Shown: piece by piece, positions 8,186-15,378 of the stretch
Numbering within the stretch: the first letter of the stretch is position 1
How the letters are laid out: each line of letters starts with the position of its first letter
Assembly: GCF_040096015.1 (NCBI RefSeq)
Contig: NZ_JBBMFO010000018.1
Span: 1-42,930, forward strand
DNA: 42,930 nt
Origin: Peptoniphilus_A hominis
GTDB lineage: Bacteria; Bacillota; Clostridia; Tissierellales; Peptoniphilaceae
Direction: 5' to 3'
Translations under genes and position numbers: made by a program
The notes under the pieces: model-generated
Databases searched by the model: none
What the model was told of the DNA's origin: nothing
The model's input: the letters and a program-made list of their open reading frames with translations, nothing else

Positions 8186-9718
8186 ATGGGAAATATTAAG
8201 TCTTTCAAGCTAGATAATAATTGTAGTGTTAAAGGTATGTGGGTTTTGAATTTAGGAGATTTATTTGAAAAGAATAGTTCTACTTTTTCAGATGAGGCCA
8301 TGCCAGGCACCCTTGAATTATCAGAAGGAAGGATTACTTTAGATATTAATGGTTGTTTTAGTGGATTTAGATCTGATTTTGATAAAAATATATATCGTAT
8401 TTATGGATATTTAAGTTCAGGATTGTTTGTAATATTAGAAAAATGTTTTATTATTGATAAAACATTTAGTGCTCCAGGTTACGTAGTAGAAAAATATCTT
8501 GCGAATGTAGCTTATGTACTGAATATAGATCCAATACATACTGATTTTAAGATTGAAGAAAGAATTATGGCTACTAAGGTTAATTTTGGGATTGATTATT
8601 TAGATAATTGGTACAATATTGATTTACCGAGCTTTGATGATTCAAGCGTATCAAAGGCAGTTACGATACACTACAATAATGAATTTTTTGATAATAATAA
8701 GTTTGAAATTTTAGATGGAAAATATATTTTAAGCTTAAAAAAAGATATAAAACCAAATCAAGTAATTCATCAGGGAGCGCAGATAAAAGTTGAATCATAT
8801 ATATCAATTTATACAAAAGAATATAAAGCAGAGACAATTGAAATATTCATTGGAATTGCAAACTGGACCTTAAAATTCAATGATTTTTTAACACAAAATT
8901 TTGGAAAGTATACTTACTTTGAATTTTATTTAGAAGACAAAATTAATAGGATGAGAATAGAAGATCTCGGGAATGGAGAAATTAAGTTTTATAGTCCTAA
9001 ATGTAAAGGTAGACTCATATTTAGACAAGTTTCAAAGGAAGCTCATAAATTAAAAATAAATTCTTTAAGACTAAGCGATATTAAAGACGATTATGGAGAG
9101 CTACTTAAAGTATGGTTTGAAAAGAAAGATAGCCTACAGTATATTGTTGACTTATATTATCAAAACTTGAATTCAAGTTTAGAGATAGAAACAATTTTAG
9201 TAAATAAAATAAAAATGATGGAGACCTACTATGACAACTTCTTACAAAGTCAAGAAGAATTAACTGATACAGATTTAAAATTTAATGAAGCAAGAGAAAA
9301 GATAAAAAATTTTATGGATAGCTCTGAGATTGAAGAATCGACTAAAGAAGAGGTAAATAGGCGTTTATACAAAAACAAAAAGAAAAAGATGAATTTGAGA
9401 GAAAAATTAGAAGTAGTATTAGAAAGATTCCCAGATGAACTTAAAGTTGTGTTTTCTGAAATGGATCCTAATTGGAAAGAAGATACTAACTTTATATTTA
9501 ATTTCTCACAAAGATTAAAAGATACGAGAAATTTTTATACTCATGGGGCAAATAATCAAAGAAATAAAAGCAGATTTAGAACGATAGATGAGCTTTTAAG
9601 TGCTAGTTTAGTTTTAGATTTTGTGATTTATTATTTTGTTTTAAGATCTTTATATGGTGAAAATAGAGATGAAAGGATATATCAGTATCCTTTTTTAAAG
9701 GCGAAACTAAGAAAATAA
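8186..9718 (+). CDS. apeA: ApeA-type HEPN antiphage protein
   Basis: The product is 510 residues. The N-terminal half begins with a KGMWVLN strand and a PGTLELSEGRITLDING stretch, like the ApeA N-terminal beta-rich domain. The C-terminal part is helical and carries RNFYTH (Arg448-His453), the HEPN catalytic signature, followed by a long hydrophobic helix. ApeA proteins are single-gene defences thought to act by infection-triggered RNA cleavage. AGGAAGG precedes the ATG. The gene is monocistronic between a terminator and a decayed ATPase gene and looks intact. It is the third HEPN gene between two rlmD-like scars. Confidence is high for the HEPN domain, good for ApeA. Confidence 0.82.
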   Translation: MGNIKSFKLDNNCSVKGMWVLNLGDLFEKNSSTFSDEAMPGTLELSEGRITLDINGCFSGFRSDFDKNIYRIYGYLSSGLFVILEKCFIIDKTFSAPGYVVEKYLANVAYVLNIDPIHTDFKIEERIMATKVNFGIDYLDNWYNIDLPSFDDSSVSKAVTIHYNNEFFDNNKFEILDGKYILSLKKDIKPNQVIHQGAQIKVESYISIYTKEYKAETIEIFIGIANWTLKFNDFLTQNFGKYTYFEFYLEDKINRMRIEDLGNGEIKFYSPKCKGRLIFRQVSKEAHKLKINSLRLSDIKDDYGELLKVWFEKKDSLQYIVDLYYQNLNSSLEIETILVNKIKMMETYYDNFLQSQEELTDTDLKFNEAREKIKNFMDSSEIEESTKEEVNRRLYKNKKKKMNLREKLEVVLERFPDELKVVFSEMDPNWKEDTNFIFNFSQRLKDTRNFYTHGANNQRNKSRFRTIDELLSASLVLDFVIYYFVLRSLYGENRDERIYQYPFLKAKLRK

Positions 9719-9760
9719 TAATTACTAACTAATAGCTGGTTATGATTTAAGGGCAATAAT

Positions 9761-10060
9761 TTAAGAAATTATACCGACTGTTTAGACGTAAGAGCCTATT
9801 ATTATAGGGAGAAGCGGGACTTAAAATGTGATGGAGTGATTCATCTAAGAAATGGAGCTTATGGACTGATTGAAATTAAACTCGGTGATGGTTAATTAAT
9901 GAAGAAAGTGATGAACCTTTAAAAGATATGTCATCAAAGATAGATATAAAAAATATTTTTAAACTATAATTTATGACGGTATTATGCGCCAAAGCGCCTT
10001 TTTGCTTATAAAAGGAATGATGGTGTTTACGTAATATATATTACTCCTCTAAGACCTTAA
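9761..10060 (+). pseudogene. DUF4143 AAA ATPase, C-terminal remnant
   Basis: From 9761 the DNA reads YYYREKRDLKCDGVIHL and then YGLIEIKLGDG, the PD-(D/E)XK-like DUF4143 region found at the C-terminus of archaeal/bacterial AAA ATPases. The frame then stops at about 9895 and resumes elsewhere (DEPLKDMSSKID). It ends as AYKRNDGVYVIYITPLRP with TAA at 10058-10060, which is the usual family ending. No ATPase half is present. This is a decayed 5'-truncated gene lying just before the third rlmD-like scar. Confidence 0.7.
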
Positions 10061-10067
10061 TCGGTTT

Positions 10068-10175
10068 TAGCGTTTATCGACATATTTCCACATACGAGGC
10101 TTTTGAGAAATATTAAATTTTATCCATACTGACCACTCAAGACACGCAGAATGTATTACTCTTCTTAAAAAATAG
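10068..10175 (+). pseudogene. rlmD: rlmD 3'-end remnant 3
   Basis: One frame gives FIDIFPHT, like the VDMFPHT motif of RlmD. About 45 bases later another gives DHSRHAECITLLKK and TAG at 10173-10175, matching the RlmD C-terminus. Codons differ from the other three scars, so it is not a recent duplicate of them. Confidence 0.65.
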
Positions 10176-10372
10176 GTTTTGATAGTACTTGTATCTCAAA
10201 CTTATTTTTGAATTAAAACAAAGGAAAAATTATAGGGAAGATTTTGATTTTTATAGTAATTAAAATATATTTAATAAAATTTCCAAAAAGAAAATAAGTA
10301 AAAATATAAAAAACAAATTTTCACTACAGGACTTATTTAAAATATTAGTGAGTATAATGTAAGGAGGGAAAG

Positions 10373-11044
10373 ATGGATATATTTTTAGTGACACTTAGAA
10401 TATTGTTAGCGGCCTTTTTGGGAGCCATTATTGGTGTAGAAAGAGAAATGAAAAATAGAGCTGCTGGTTTTAGAACGCATATTATTGTTAGTGTTGGCGC
10501 CTGTTTAATTATGCTTATAGGAATAGATGGATTTGGCAAAATATCTGATGATGTTGGACGAGATGCGGCAAGGATTGCGGGCCAAGTTGTAAGTGGAATT
10601 GGTTTTTTAGGTGCAGGTACTATACTTCAAAAAAAAGAAGGTGTATCGGGTCTTACAACAGCTGCGACCCTATGGTTATCTGCAGCAATTGGACTTGCAG
10701 TGGGAATTGGATTTTATGAAGGAGCAGTAATTGCAACTATAATTTGTCTAGTAACCTTGGTATCATTAAAGGGCGTCAGTGATTTTATAAATGATATGAC
10801 AACAAAGTCTTATATAATGGTATTTGATACTGACAATTTCGATGAAGAAAGCTTTCTAGATTTTGCTTCAAAAGAGGGCGTGGAAGTTAGAAAATTAGAT
10901 ATAATTGATGAAGAAATAGACGATAAATCAATGATTAATTCAACTTTATCCTTTAATAGGAATTATAATATTGGTAAATTTTTTAAGAAATTAAAATCAG
11001 ACTATCATTTGAATTCAGTAAAATTGAGTAAACAAAAAAATTAA
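10373..11044 (+). CDS. mgtC: MgtC/SapB family membrane protein
   Basis: This 223-residue membrane protein has an N-terminal domain of about four or five helices. It carries the family features GAIIGVEREMKNRAAGFRTH and SGIGFLGAGTIL near 80-90, with LTTAATLWLSAAIGLAVG after it. The cytoplasmic C-terminal domain (about 142-223) is ACT-like. MgtC homologues modulate Mg2+ homeostasis, ATP synthase or phosphate uptake rather than transporting Mg2+. AAGGAGGG is well placed before the ATG. It is the first gene after the third rlmD-like scar and stands alone. Confidence 0.93.
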   Translation: MDIFLVTLRILLAAFLGAIIGVEREMKNRAAGFRTHIIVSVGACLIMLIGIDGFGKISDDVGRDAARIAGQVVSGIGFLGAGTILQKKEGVSGLTTAATLWLSAAIGLAVGIGFYEGAVIATIICLVTLVSLKGVSDFINDMTTKSYIMVFDTDNFDEESFLDFASKEGVEVRKLDIIDEEIDDKSMINSTLSFNRNYNIGKFFKKLKSDYHLNSVKLSKQKN

Positions 11045-11127
11045 AAGAAAGATAAGTCGAGATAGAAGTTCCTAGAAAAATTATTACAGTTATGGATTTT
11101 GAGAGTCCTATCAGTTTTTGAAATTGT

Positions 11128-11198
11128 AAAATTAAAAAATTATTTGATGAAGGAATTTTAAAGAAAGATTAGTTTCAAATTAAAAAAACAAATTAATT
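11128..11198 (+). pseudogene. SHOCT-domain tail, remnant
   Basis: The frame reads KIKKLFDEGILKKD, stop, FQIKKTN. A SHOCT motif would have KKLxDEGILTEEEFxxKK, so the TAG at 11170-11172 appears to replace a Glu codon. Nothing recognisable precedes it, so only the end of a gene survives. Confidence 0.5.
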
Positions 11199-11222
11199 AA
11201 TAAACAAGGGGAAAAGTAAAGG

Positions 11223-11241
11223 CCCTCCTTATCTAGGAGGG
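11223..11241 (+). other. GC-rich hairpin upstream of small membrane protein
   Basis: CCCTCC (11223-11228) and GGAGGG (11236-11241) form a 6-bp stem with a 7-base loop. Only a short T run follows, so termination would be weak. CCUCC could also pair with the nearby GGAGG sequences before the next start codon. Confidence 0.4.
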
Positions 11242-11279
11242 AGTTTTAGGAGGCTTCCACTTATAAAGGGAGGTAGGAG

Positions 11280-11480
11280 ATGTTAAATGGACAAGGCAGG
11301 AGAAAATATTTATTCTGCTTTATAGTGATGTTTGTAATTATGATTATTTTTTTAAACTACGCCCTAAGACATCCAGAGGCAAGTATTAGGATGCCAGTTG
11401 CTGTCCTACACATTTTTTATATTATATATGTAATAGGAATGTTTACTTGTCTGGTAAAATTTTTTAAAAGTAAAAAATAA
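11280..11480 (+). CDS. Small two-helix membrane protein
   Basis: The 66-residue product has a short basic start, a hydrophobic helix (about 11-26), a short polar loop and a second helix (about 40-59) ending in KFFKSKK. GGGAGGTAGGAG precedes the ATG and a terminator follows. I recognise no family. Coding is supported by the strong ribosome site and membrane-protein composition. Confidence 0.6.
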   Translation: MLNGQGRRKYLFCFIVMFVIMIIFLNYALRHPEASIRMPVAVLHIFYIIYVIGMFTCLVKFFKSKK

Positions 11481-11540
11481 ATTATTAATTATAATAATTT
11501 TTTAAATTAAAAACAATTTGAATAATGGAAAAGGGAAAGG

Positions 11541-11570
11541 CGATTAAGAAAAAATCTTAGTCGTTTTTTT
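11541..11570 (+). terminator. Intrinsic terminator
   Basis: A 9-bp stem (11541-11549 with 11555-11563, one G-U) has a 5-base A loop and seven T after it. Confidence 0.85.
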
Positions 11571-11732
11571 GTATCTTGTATTTTTAAGATAAAAGGACAA
11601 ATAAAATTGCAATAATTAGAAAAAGTATTAAATTACTTAGAAAAAGATTGTAAAAAAATGATATTATTTATTTAGAGGAAATATTAAATATTCGCTTTAT
11701 GGATTTTAATATAAATTTAAGGGGGATAATTT

Positions 11733-11954
11733 ATGAGAAAAAGAAAGAGGGATAAAAAGAAAAGGAAAAAGATATTTATTATTTTACTTATTTTAGTTTT
11801 ATTCTTTCCCATAACTTATCGCTACAAGGATGGTGGCACTGTTTCTTATAAGGCAATCCTTTATTCCTACACCATCTACCACAGGATGGAAGAGGATGAG
11901 TCCTATTTTACAGCTAAGGAGTTTTTAATTTTCCCCTTTAATTTTTTAAGATAA
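11733..11954 (+). CDS. Small membrane-anchored protein, first of a tandem pair
   Basis: The 73-residue product begins with a very basic segment (MRKRKRDKKKRKK), one hydrophobic helix (IFIILLILVLFFPI) and a mostly extracytoplasmic tail ending FLIFPFNFLR. Its ribosome site is AAGGGGGAT. A close paralogue follows at 12006, and the shared start and end sequences show a tandem duplication. Function unknown. Confidence 0.65.
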   Translation: MRKRKRDKKKRKKIFIILLILVLFFPITYRYKDGGTVSYKAILYSYTIYHRMEEDESYFTAKEFLIFPFNFLR

Positions 11955-12005
11955 ATAAAGACATAAGAAGAAGCAAGTTTAGTAAAAATTTAAGGGGGAG
12001 TATTT

Positions 12006-12228
12006 ATGAGAAAAAGAGAGAAAGATAAAAAGAAAAGGAAAAAGCTGCGTATTTTATTACTTGTTATAGTCTTGTTCTTTCCCATTATTGGCAGCTCTGA
12101 AGAGGGCGTTGTGTGTTTCCTACCGAGCAATTCTTTACTCCTATAAGAGGTATGGAATAGTGGCTAGGGACGGCTCTTATAAAACAGTGCCTGAATTTTT
12201 AGTTTTCCCCTTTAATTTTCTAGATTAA
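12006..12228 (+). pseudogene. Tandem paralogue of the 11733 gene, frameshifted
   Basis: It starts with nearly the same basic segment and hydrophobic helix, up to GSSEEGV. The frame then runs to an early stop at about 12147. The neighbouring frame from 12115 restores the paralogous sequence (VSYRAILYSYKRYG, ending FLVFPFNFLD, TAA 12226-12228). The break falls in a GTGTGT run at 12110-12116, consistent with a 4-base slippage insertion. A ribosome site AAGGGGGAG is present. Confidence 0.75.
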
Positions 12229-12248
12229 AAGGATTAAAATAAAAGTAA

Positions 12249-12322
12249 GAAGGAGGCAGGGCATGGGACTAATTTTTGGTTTTTATATAAAAAAGGCTGT
12301 GAAGATCAAATGATTTTGCTAG
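12249..12322 (+). repeat. Mosaic remnant of the 14672-15316 gene pair
   Basis: The first 19 bases (AAGGAGGCAGGGCATGGGA) match the ribosome site and start of the gene at 14672. The next about 55 bases match the end of the gene at 15316 (peptide LIFGFYIKKAVKIK against IIFGFYIKNTVKTQ). The middle of about 600 bases is gone. It is an internally deleted duplicate that could at most encode a 16-residue peptide. Confidence 0.7.
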
Positions 12323-12422
12323 GGTAAGCTTATTTACTTTTATTGCTTGGAATTTTAGAAAACGATGATATCCAATATTATTAACGGATTTAGATTGAAA
12401 GAGTATTTTGCGGAGGTTCTTT

Positions 12423-12866
12423 ATGGGATTAATAGATATTGCCAGCAGTAAATCTATATGGCGTGGAATGGATTATTATAAACAGAATAAAGTTCTTTCG
12501 TATACTGTGAATGAAGATGGAACTTGCGAAGGTTTAGTAGCAGGTAGTGGCGATGAGGATTATCATGTTCATGTAGATATGGAGCATCCAAGAAAATCCA
12601 CTTGCGATTGTTCTTTAGCAAATGGAAATAAAATAATATGCAAACACATTGTAGCTGTTTATTTTTGCCTTGATGAGTCAGAGGCAGATTGTTTTAAGAA
12701 TGAAAAGACAATGTATGAATCAGAGGAAGAGGAGCGCAGGGCTAAGAAATATGATAAGTATATGGGATTTGCAAAAACTATGTCACAAGTAGAATTGAGA
12801 GAAGCATATGTGGAACTTATGATTGAATTAGATGAATATAGGTTAAAAGAAAAGTACGGGAAATAA
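12423..12866 (+). CDS. SWIM zinc-finger protein
   Basis: The product is 147 residues from ATG 12423, chosen because GGAGG (12412-12416) lies 6 bases upstream; an upstream TTG at 12408 has no site. The SWIM motif is complete: Cys61, Cys63, Cys73 and His75 (STCDCSLANGNKIICKHIVA), which binds one zinc and is used for DNA or protein contact. The C-terminal third is a charged helix. SWIM proteins of this size are often near helicases or defence genes; here it precedes a RhuM-like/Doc pair by 45 bases and may belong to that unit. Its role is not known. Confidence 0.85.
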   Translation: MGLIDIASSKSIWRGMDYYKQNKVLSYTVNEDGTCEGLVAGSGDEDYHVHVDMEHPRKSTCDCSLANGNKIICKHIVAVYFCLDESEADCFKNEKTMYESEEEERRAKKYDKYMGFAKTMSQVELREAYVELMIELDEYRLKEKYGK

Positions 12867-12911
12867 TTTTTCTTATATTCTGTAAATATATAGTAAAAAG
12901 GAAGTATGAGA

Positions 12912-13940
12912 ATGGCAAAAGATTTAACTACGTCTCAAATCGCTAGACAAAATATTTTGAATAATGATTTAGCAGTTAATGAAATTCAAAATCAGACAGG
13001 TATTCAAGGTATTATGTTTGATGGACGATTAAGATTAACAAAATCAATGGTGGCAACATATTTTGATGTTGATGTGAGAACGATCGAGAGATATGTTAGC
13101 GAGAATTCTGAGGAAATTGCTTCAAATGGATATGAGATTCTAAAGGGTAAAAAGCTCAAAGAATTCATGGATTGTGTATTAGCACAGGATGTTCCCGACA
13201 TAAATGTCGGGAACATTAGCAATAGAACTCCGCAAATAGCAATATTTGATTTTAAAGCCTTTCTAAATATGGCAATGTTATTGGCAGAAAGTGAAAATGC
13301 AAAAGTTCTTCGACAAATAATGTTAGACATTGTCATTGATTTTATTAATCAAAGAACTGGTGGTTCTACAAAGTACATCAATAAAAGAGATCAAGACTTT
13401 ATAAGTGCTTTTCTTCAAGAGGAGAACTATCGTAGAGAATTTACTGATGCATTAAGAGATTATGTTGATATGGGAAATAGTAAATATGCTATATATACGG
13501 ATAAAATATATCAAAGTATATTTAAGGAAAAGGCACAAGAATATAAACATATACTTCATTTGACCAAAAAAGATAATGCAAGGGATACTATGTATTCAGA
13601 AGTTTTAGATTTGATTGCATCCTATGAATGTGGTTTGGCTTCAATGATAAAAGCTCAATCGGAACAATTGGGAAGGAAACTTAATAACTGGGAATTGTCT
13701 GACATTTTTACATCATTTGAAACGTTGCCGTTATGGAAACCTTTAATAATTAGAGCGAGAACGAAAATGGCTAGTCGAGATATGGCGCTAAGAGATGCTT
13801 TTCATTATCAATTGGAAGAATATATCAAACCATTAGATACAGAAGAATATGAAAAATTCTTGGGTGTAGCTGGTGATGAGCTTGAAAAGTTGATGCAAGA
13901 GAATAGTGATGTATTAAAACGATTAAAGGAGCGTAGCTAA
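12912..13940 (+). CDS. RhuM-like DNA-binding protein, partner of Doc toxin
   Basis: This protein of about 342 residues resembles the RhuM/virulence-associated family (YFDVDVRTIERYVSENSEE, a helix-turn-helix near 50-70; later DFINQRTGGSTKYINKRD). ATG 12912 suits the AAGGAAG site better than ATG 12906. The stop codon overlaps the ATG of the Doc gene by one base (TAATG), so the two are co-translated. Pairing with Doc suggests this is the antitoxin or autoregulator, although Doc's classical partner is the much smaller Phd. The reading frame contains a perfect hairpin (13191-13214). Confidence 0.8.
   Translation: MAKDLTTSQIARQNILNNDLAVNEIQNQTGIQGIMFDGRLRLTKSMVATYFDVDVRTIERYVSENSEEIASNGYEILKGKKLKEFMDCVLAQDVPDINVGNISNRTPQIAIFDFKAFLNMAMLLAESENAKVLRQIMLDIVIDFINQRTGGSTKYINKRDQDFISAFLQEENYRREFTDALRDYVDMGNSKYAIYTDKIYQSIFKEKAQEYKHILHLTKKDNARDTMYSEVLDLIASYECGLASMIKAQSEQLGRKLNNWELSDIFTSFETLPLWKPLIIRARTKMASRDMALRDAFHYQLEEYIKPLDTEEYEKFLGVAGDELEKLMQENSDVLKRLKERS
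13191..13214 (+). repeat. Perfect 10-bp inverted repeat inside the RhuM-like gene
   Basis: GTTCCCGACA, TAAA loop, TGTCGGGAAC. It is more GC-rich than its surroundings, lies within codons for VPDINVGN, and would make a very stable hairpin in mRNA. Confidence 0.9.
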
Positions 13941-14395
13941 TGGCAGAAATCAATTATATTACTATTGAAGAAGCTAAGGCTATTCACCAAGCTACCATAG
14001 AAAACAGTGGTGGTGGAGACTATGGTCAACTTGATACTGGAAAGTTAGAAAGTGTTTTGTTTCATATACAGAATGATGATTATTATCCAACCTTTTTAGA
14101 TAAGCTGGAGCATCTATTTTTCTGTGCATGTAAGTTTCATTGCTTTGCAGATGGTAATAAAAGAATAACAATCACTCTCACCGCAATGTTTTTATTGAAA
14201 AATGGTTATATGGCGGTCGCAAAGGTATATTTTAGGGAGATGGAAAATATAAGCTACCATGTTGCGGCTGGACATATTGATGAAAAATTACTCCGAAGAA
14301 TATTAGATGCTATTTTAAATTATACATATGATACAGATGAAGAATTAAAACTGGACATATTTAATGCGATATCTGTAATAGATGAATTCTATTAA
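13940..14395 (+). CDS. doc: Doc-type Fic toxin (death-on-curing)
   Basis: The product is 151 residues. The Fic motif is HCFADGNKR (His67-Arg75), with the N-K-R ending typical of Doc kinases, which phosphorylate EF-Tu and halt translation, rather than the G-R ending of AMP-transferring Fic enzymes. The N-terminus (ITIEEAKAIHQATIENSGG) also matches Doc. The catalytic His, acidic residue and Asn are present, so it looks active. It is translationally coupled to the RhuM-like gene, its presumed antidote. The fourth rlmD-like scar follows. Confidence 0.88.
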   Translation: MAEINYITIEEAKAIHQATIENSGGGDYGQLDTGKLESVLFHIQNDDYYPTFLDKLEHLFFCACKFHCFADGNKRITITLTAMFLLKNGYMAVAKVYFREMENISYHVAAGHIDEKLLRRILDAILNYTYDTDEELKLDIFNAISVIDEFY

Positions 14396-14539
14396 CCGCT
14401 CAATTAACCAAGAGAAAGTAAAAAATGTCAGAAAACAGGCGGATTAAGACCTTATTTAAGTTTTGTTAATATGTTCTTAATTTATAAAAGAGTCACGATG
14501 CAGTTACCTGTTGTAGCAAATTTTCATATCTCCTCGGCG

Positions 14540-14587
14540 TTACCAACGAGCCATGCAGAATGTATAACTTTGATGGTCAGGATATAG
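14540..14587 (+). pseudogene. rlmD: rlmD 3'-end remnant 4
   Basis: The frame reads LPTSHAECITLMVRI with TAG at 14585-14587, again the RlmD C-terminus. No longer methyltransferase segment is evident upstream. It closes the accessory region. Confidence 0.65.
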
Positions 14588-14671
14588 AAATAAGTAAACG
14601 AGGCTTATGTTGATACTGTAAAAAGGGGTCTTGATATATTAAAATATGATGATTGAGGAAGGAGGCAGGGC

Positions 14672-14890
14672 ATGGGACATATTATTGAGTTTCCAGATGA
14701 CAAGAGGGCAAGGGAGAAGATCCAAGAGCTTAAAAAAACTTTGGAGGACCTTGTTTTTGAAAGGGACAATCTTAAGTTTGTTATTTGTGAAAATATTAAA
14801 ACTGCATATATGCTTACTTTTGGCAGCTTGGAGTACAGGCTCTACAAGGCCTATTGCAAGTATCTTCGCCTGAAGAGAAAAAAGATATAA
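14672..14890 (+). CDS. Small coiled-coil protein with a -1 frame extension
   Basis: GGAGG precedes this ATG. The 72-residue product (start MGHIIEFPDD) is a charged helix followed by a conserved-looking YRLYKAYCKYLRLKRK segment. It stops at 14888-14890, but the -1 frame carries on naturally (DIIQAKKNRQKKLKSTYMKA) to 15039. The switch point is A_AAA_AAG (14878-14884), the classical -1 slippery heptamer, and also an A run where one base is easily lost. It is either a frameshifted gene or a programmed-frameshift candidate. Function unknown. Confidence 0.6.
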   Translation: MGHIIEFPDDKRAREKIQELKKTLEDLVFERDNLKFVICENIKTAYMLTFGSLEYRLYKAYCKYLRLKRKKI

Positions 14891-14959
14891 TACAGGCAAA
14901 AAAGAACCGTCAAAAAAAATTAAAATCTACCTACATGAAAGCTAGAAAAGGAGTAAAAA

Positions 14960-15316
14960 ATGAAAGAAAAGCTAATAAAATTTTACGACAAAAAGGACAA
15001 AGACAAGGCTATTATTTTATTTTTGATTTATTTTTTTAGCGGCATTTTATTTTTAAGTATTGGCGAAATGCCAAAAGTTTATATGGCTGTGGCAGTTATA
15101 AACATAAGGCTTGTCATGCCCTTTTTGTTGGGGCTTTTGATTTTTTTGCCAAGCTTATTTAAAAGGCGAGGATATTTTTCTTATCTTCTAATTTTCTTAT
15201 TCATTCCACATTTATTTTGGATATATTTTTTAAGTAGCAACTATCTTTTTTACCTGCCTCTTTCTTTGGGAATAATTTTTGGTTTTTACATAAAAAATAC
15301 TGTGAAGACCCAATGA
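14960..15316 (+). CDS. Small multi-pass membrane protein
   Basis: The 118-residue product has a charged start (MKEKLIKFYDKKDKDK) and about four hydrophobic helices, with a short basic KRRG loop near residue 68. The ribosome site is AAAGGAG. It overlaps the -1 frame extension of the upstream gene, and a terminator follows. A deleted copy of this pair is at 12249-12322. No family recognised. Confidence 0.7.
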   Translation: MKEKLIKFYDKKDKDKAIILFLIYFFSGILFLSIGEMPKVYMAVAVINIRLVMPFLLGLLIFLPSLFKRRGYFSYLLIFLFIPHLFWIYFLSSNYLFYLPLSLGIIFGFYIKNTVKTQ

Positions 15317-15330
15317 TTTTGCGAGAGAAA

Positions 15331-15367
15331 AAAACCCTTTGTTGGAATATTTCTGACAAAGGGTTTT
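15331..15367. terminator. Bidirectional terminator
   Basis: A 12-bp stem (15331-15342 with 15356-15367) is flanked by A and T runs. It serves the membrane protein gene from the left and the response-regulator operon from the right. Confidence 0.85.
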
Positions 15368-15378
15368 CTTCTATAATT

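Noticed and set aside
5442..10175. The defence block as a CRISPR-Cas or Cas13 locus
   Set aside because: HEPN motifs occur singly in three unrelated proteins and there is no repeat array.
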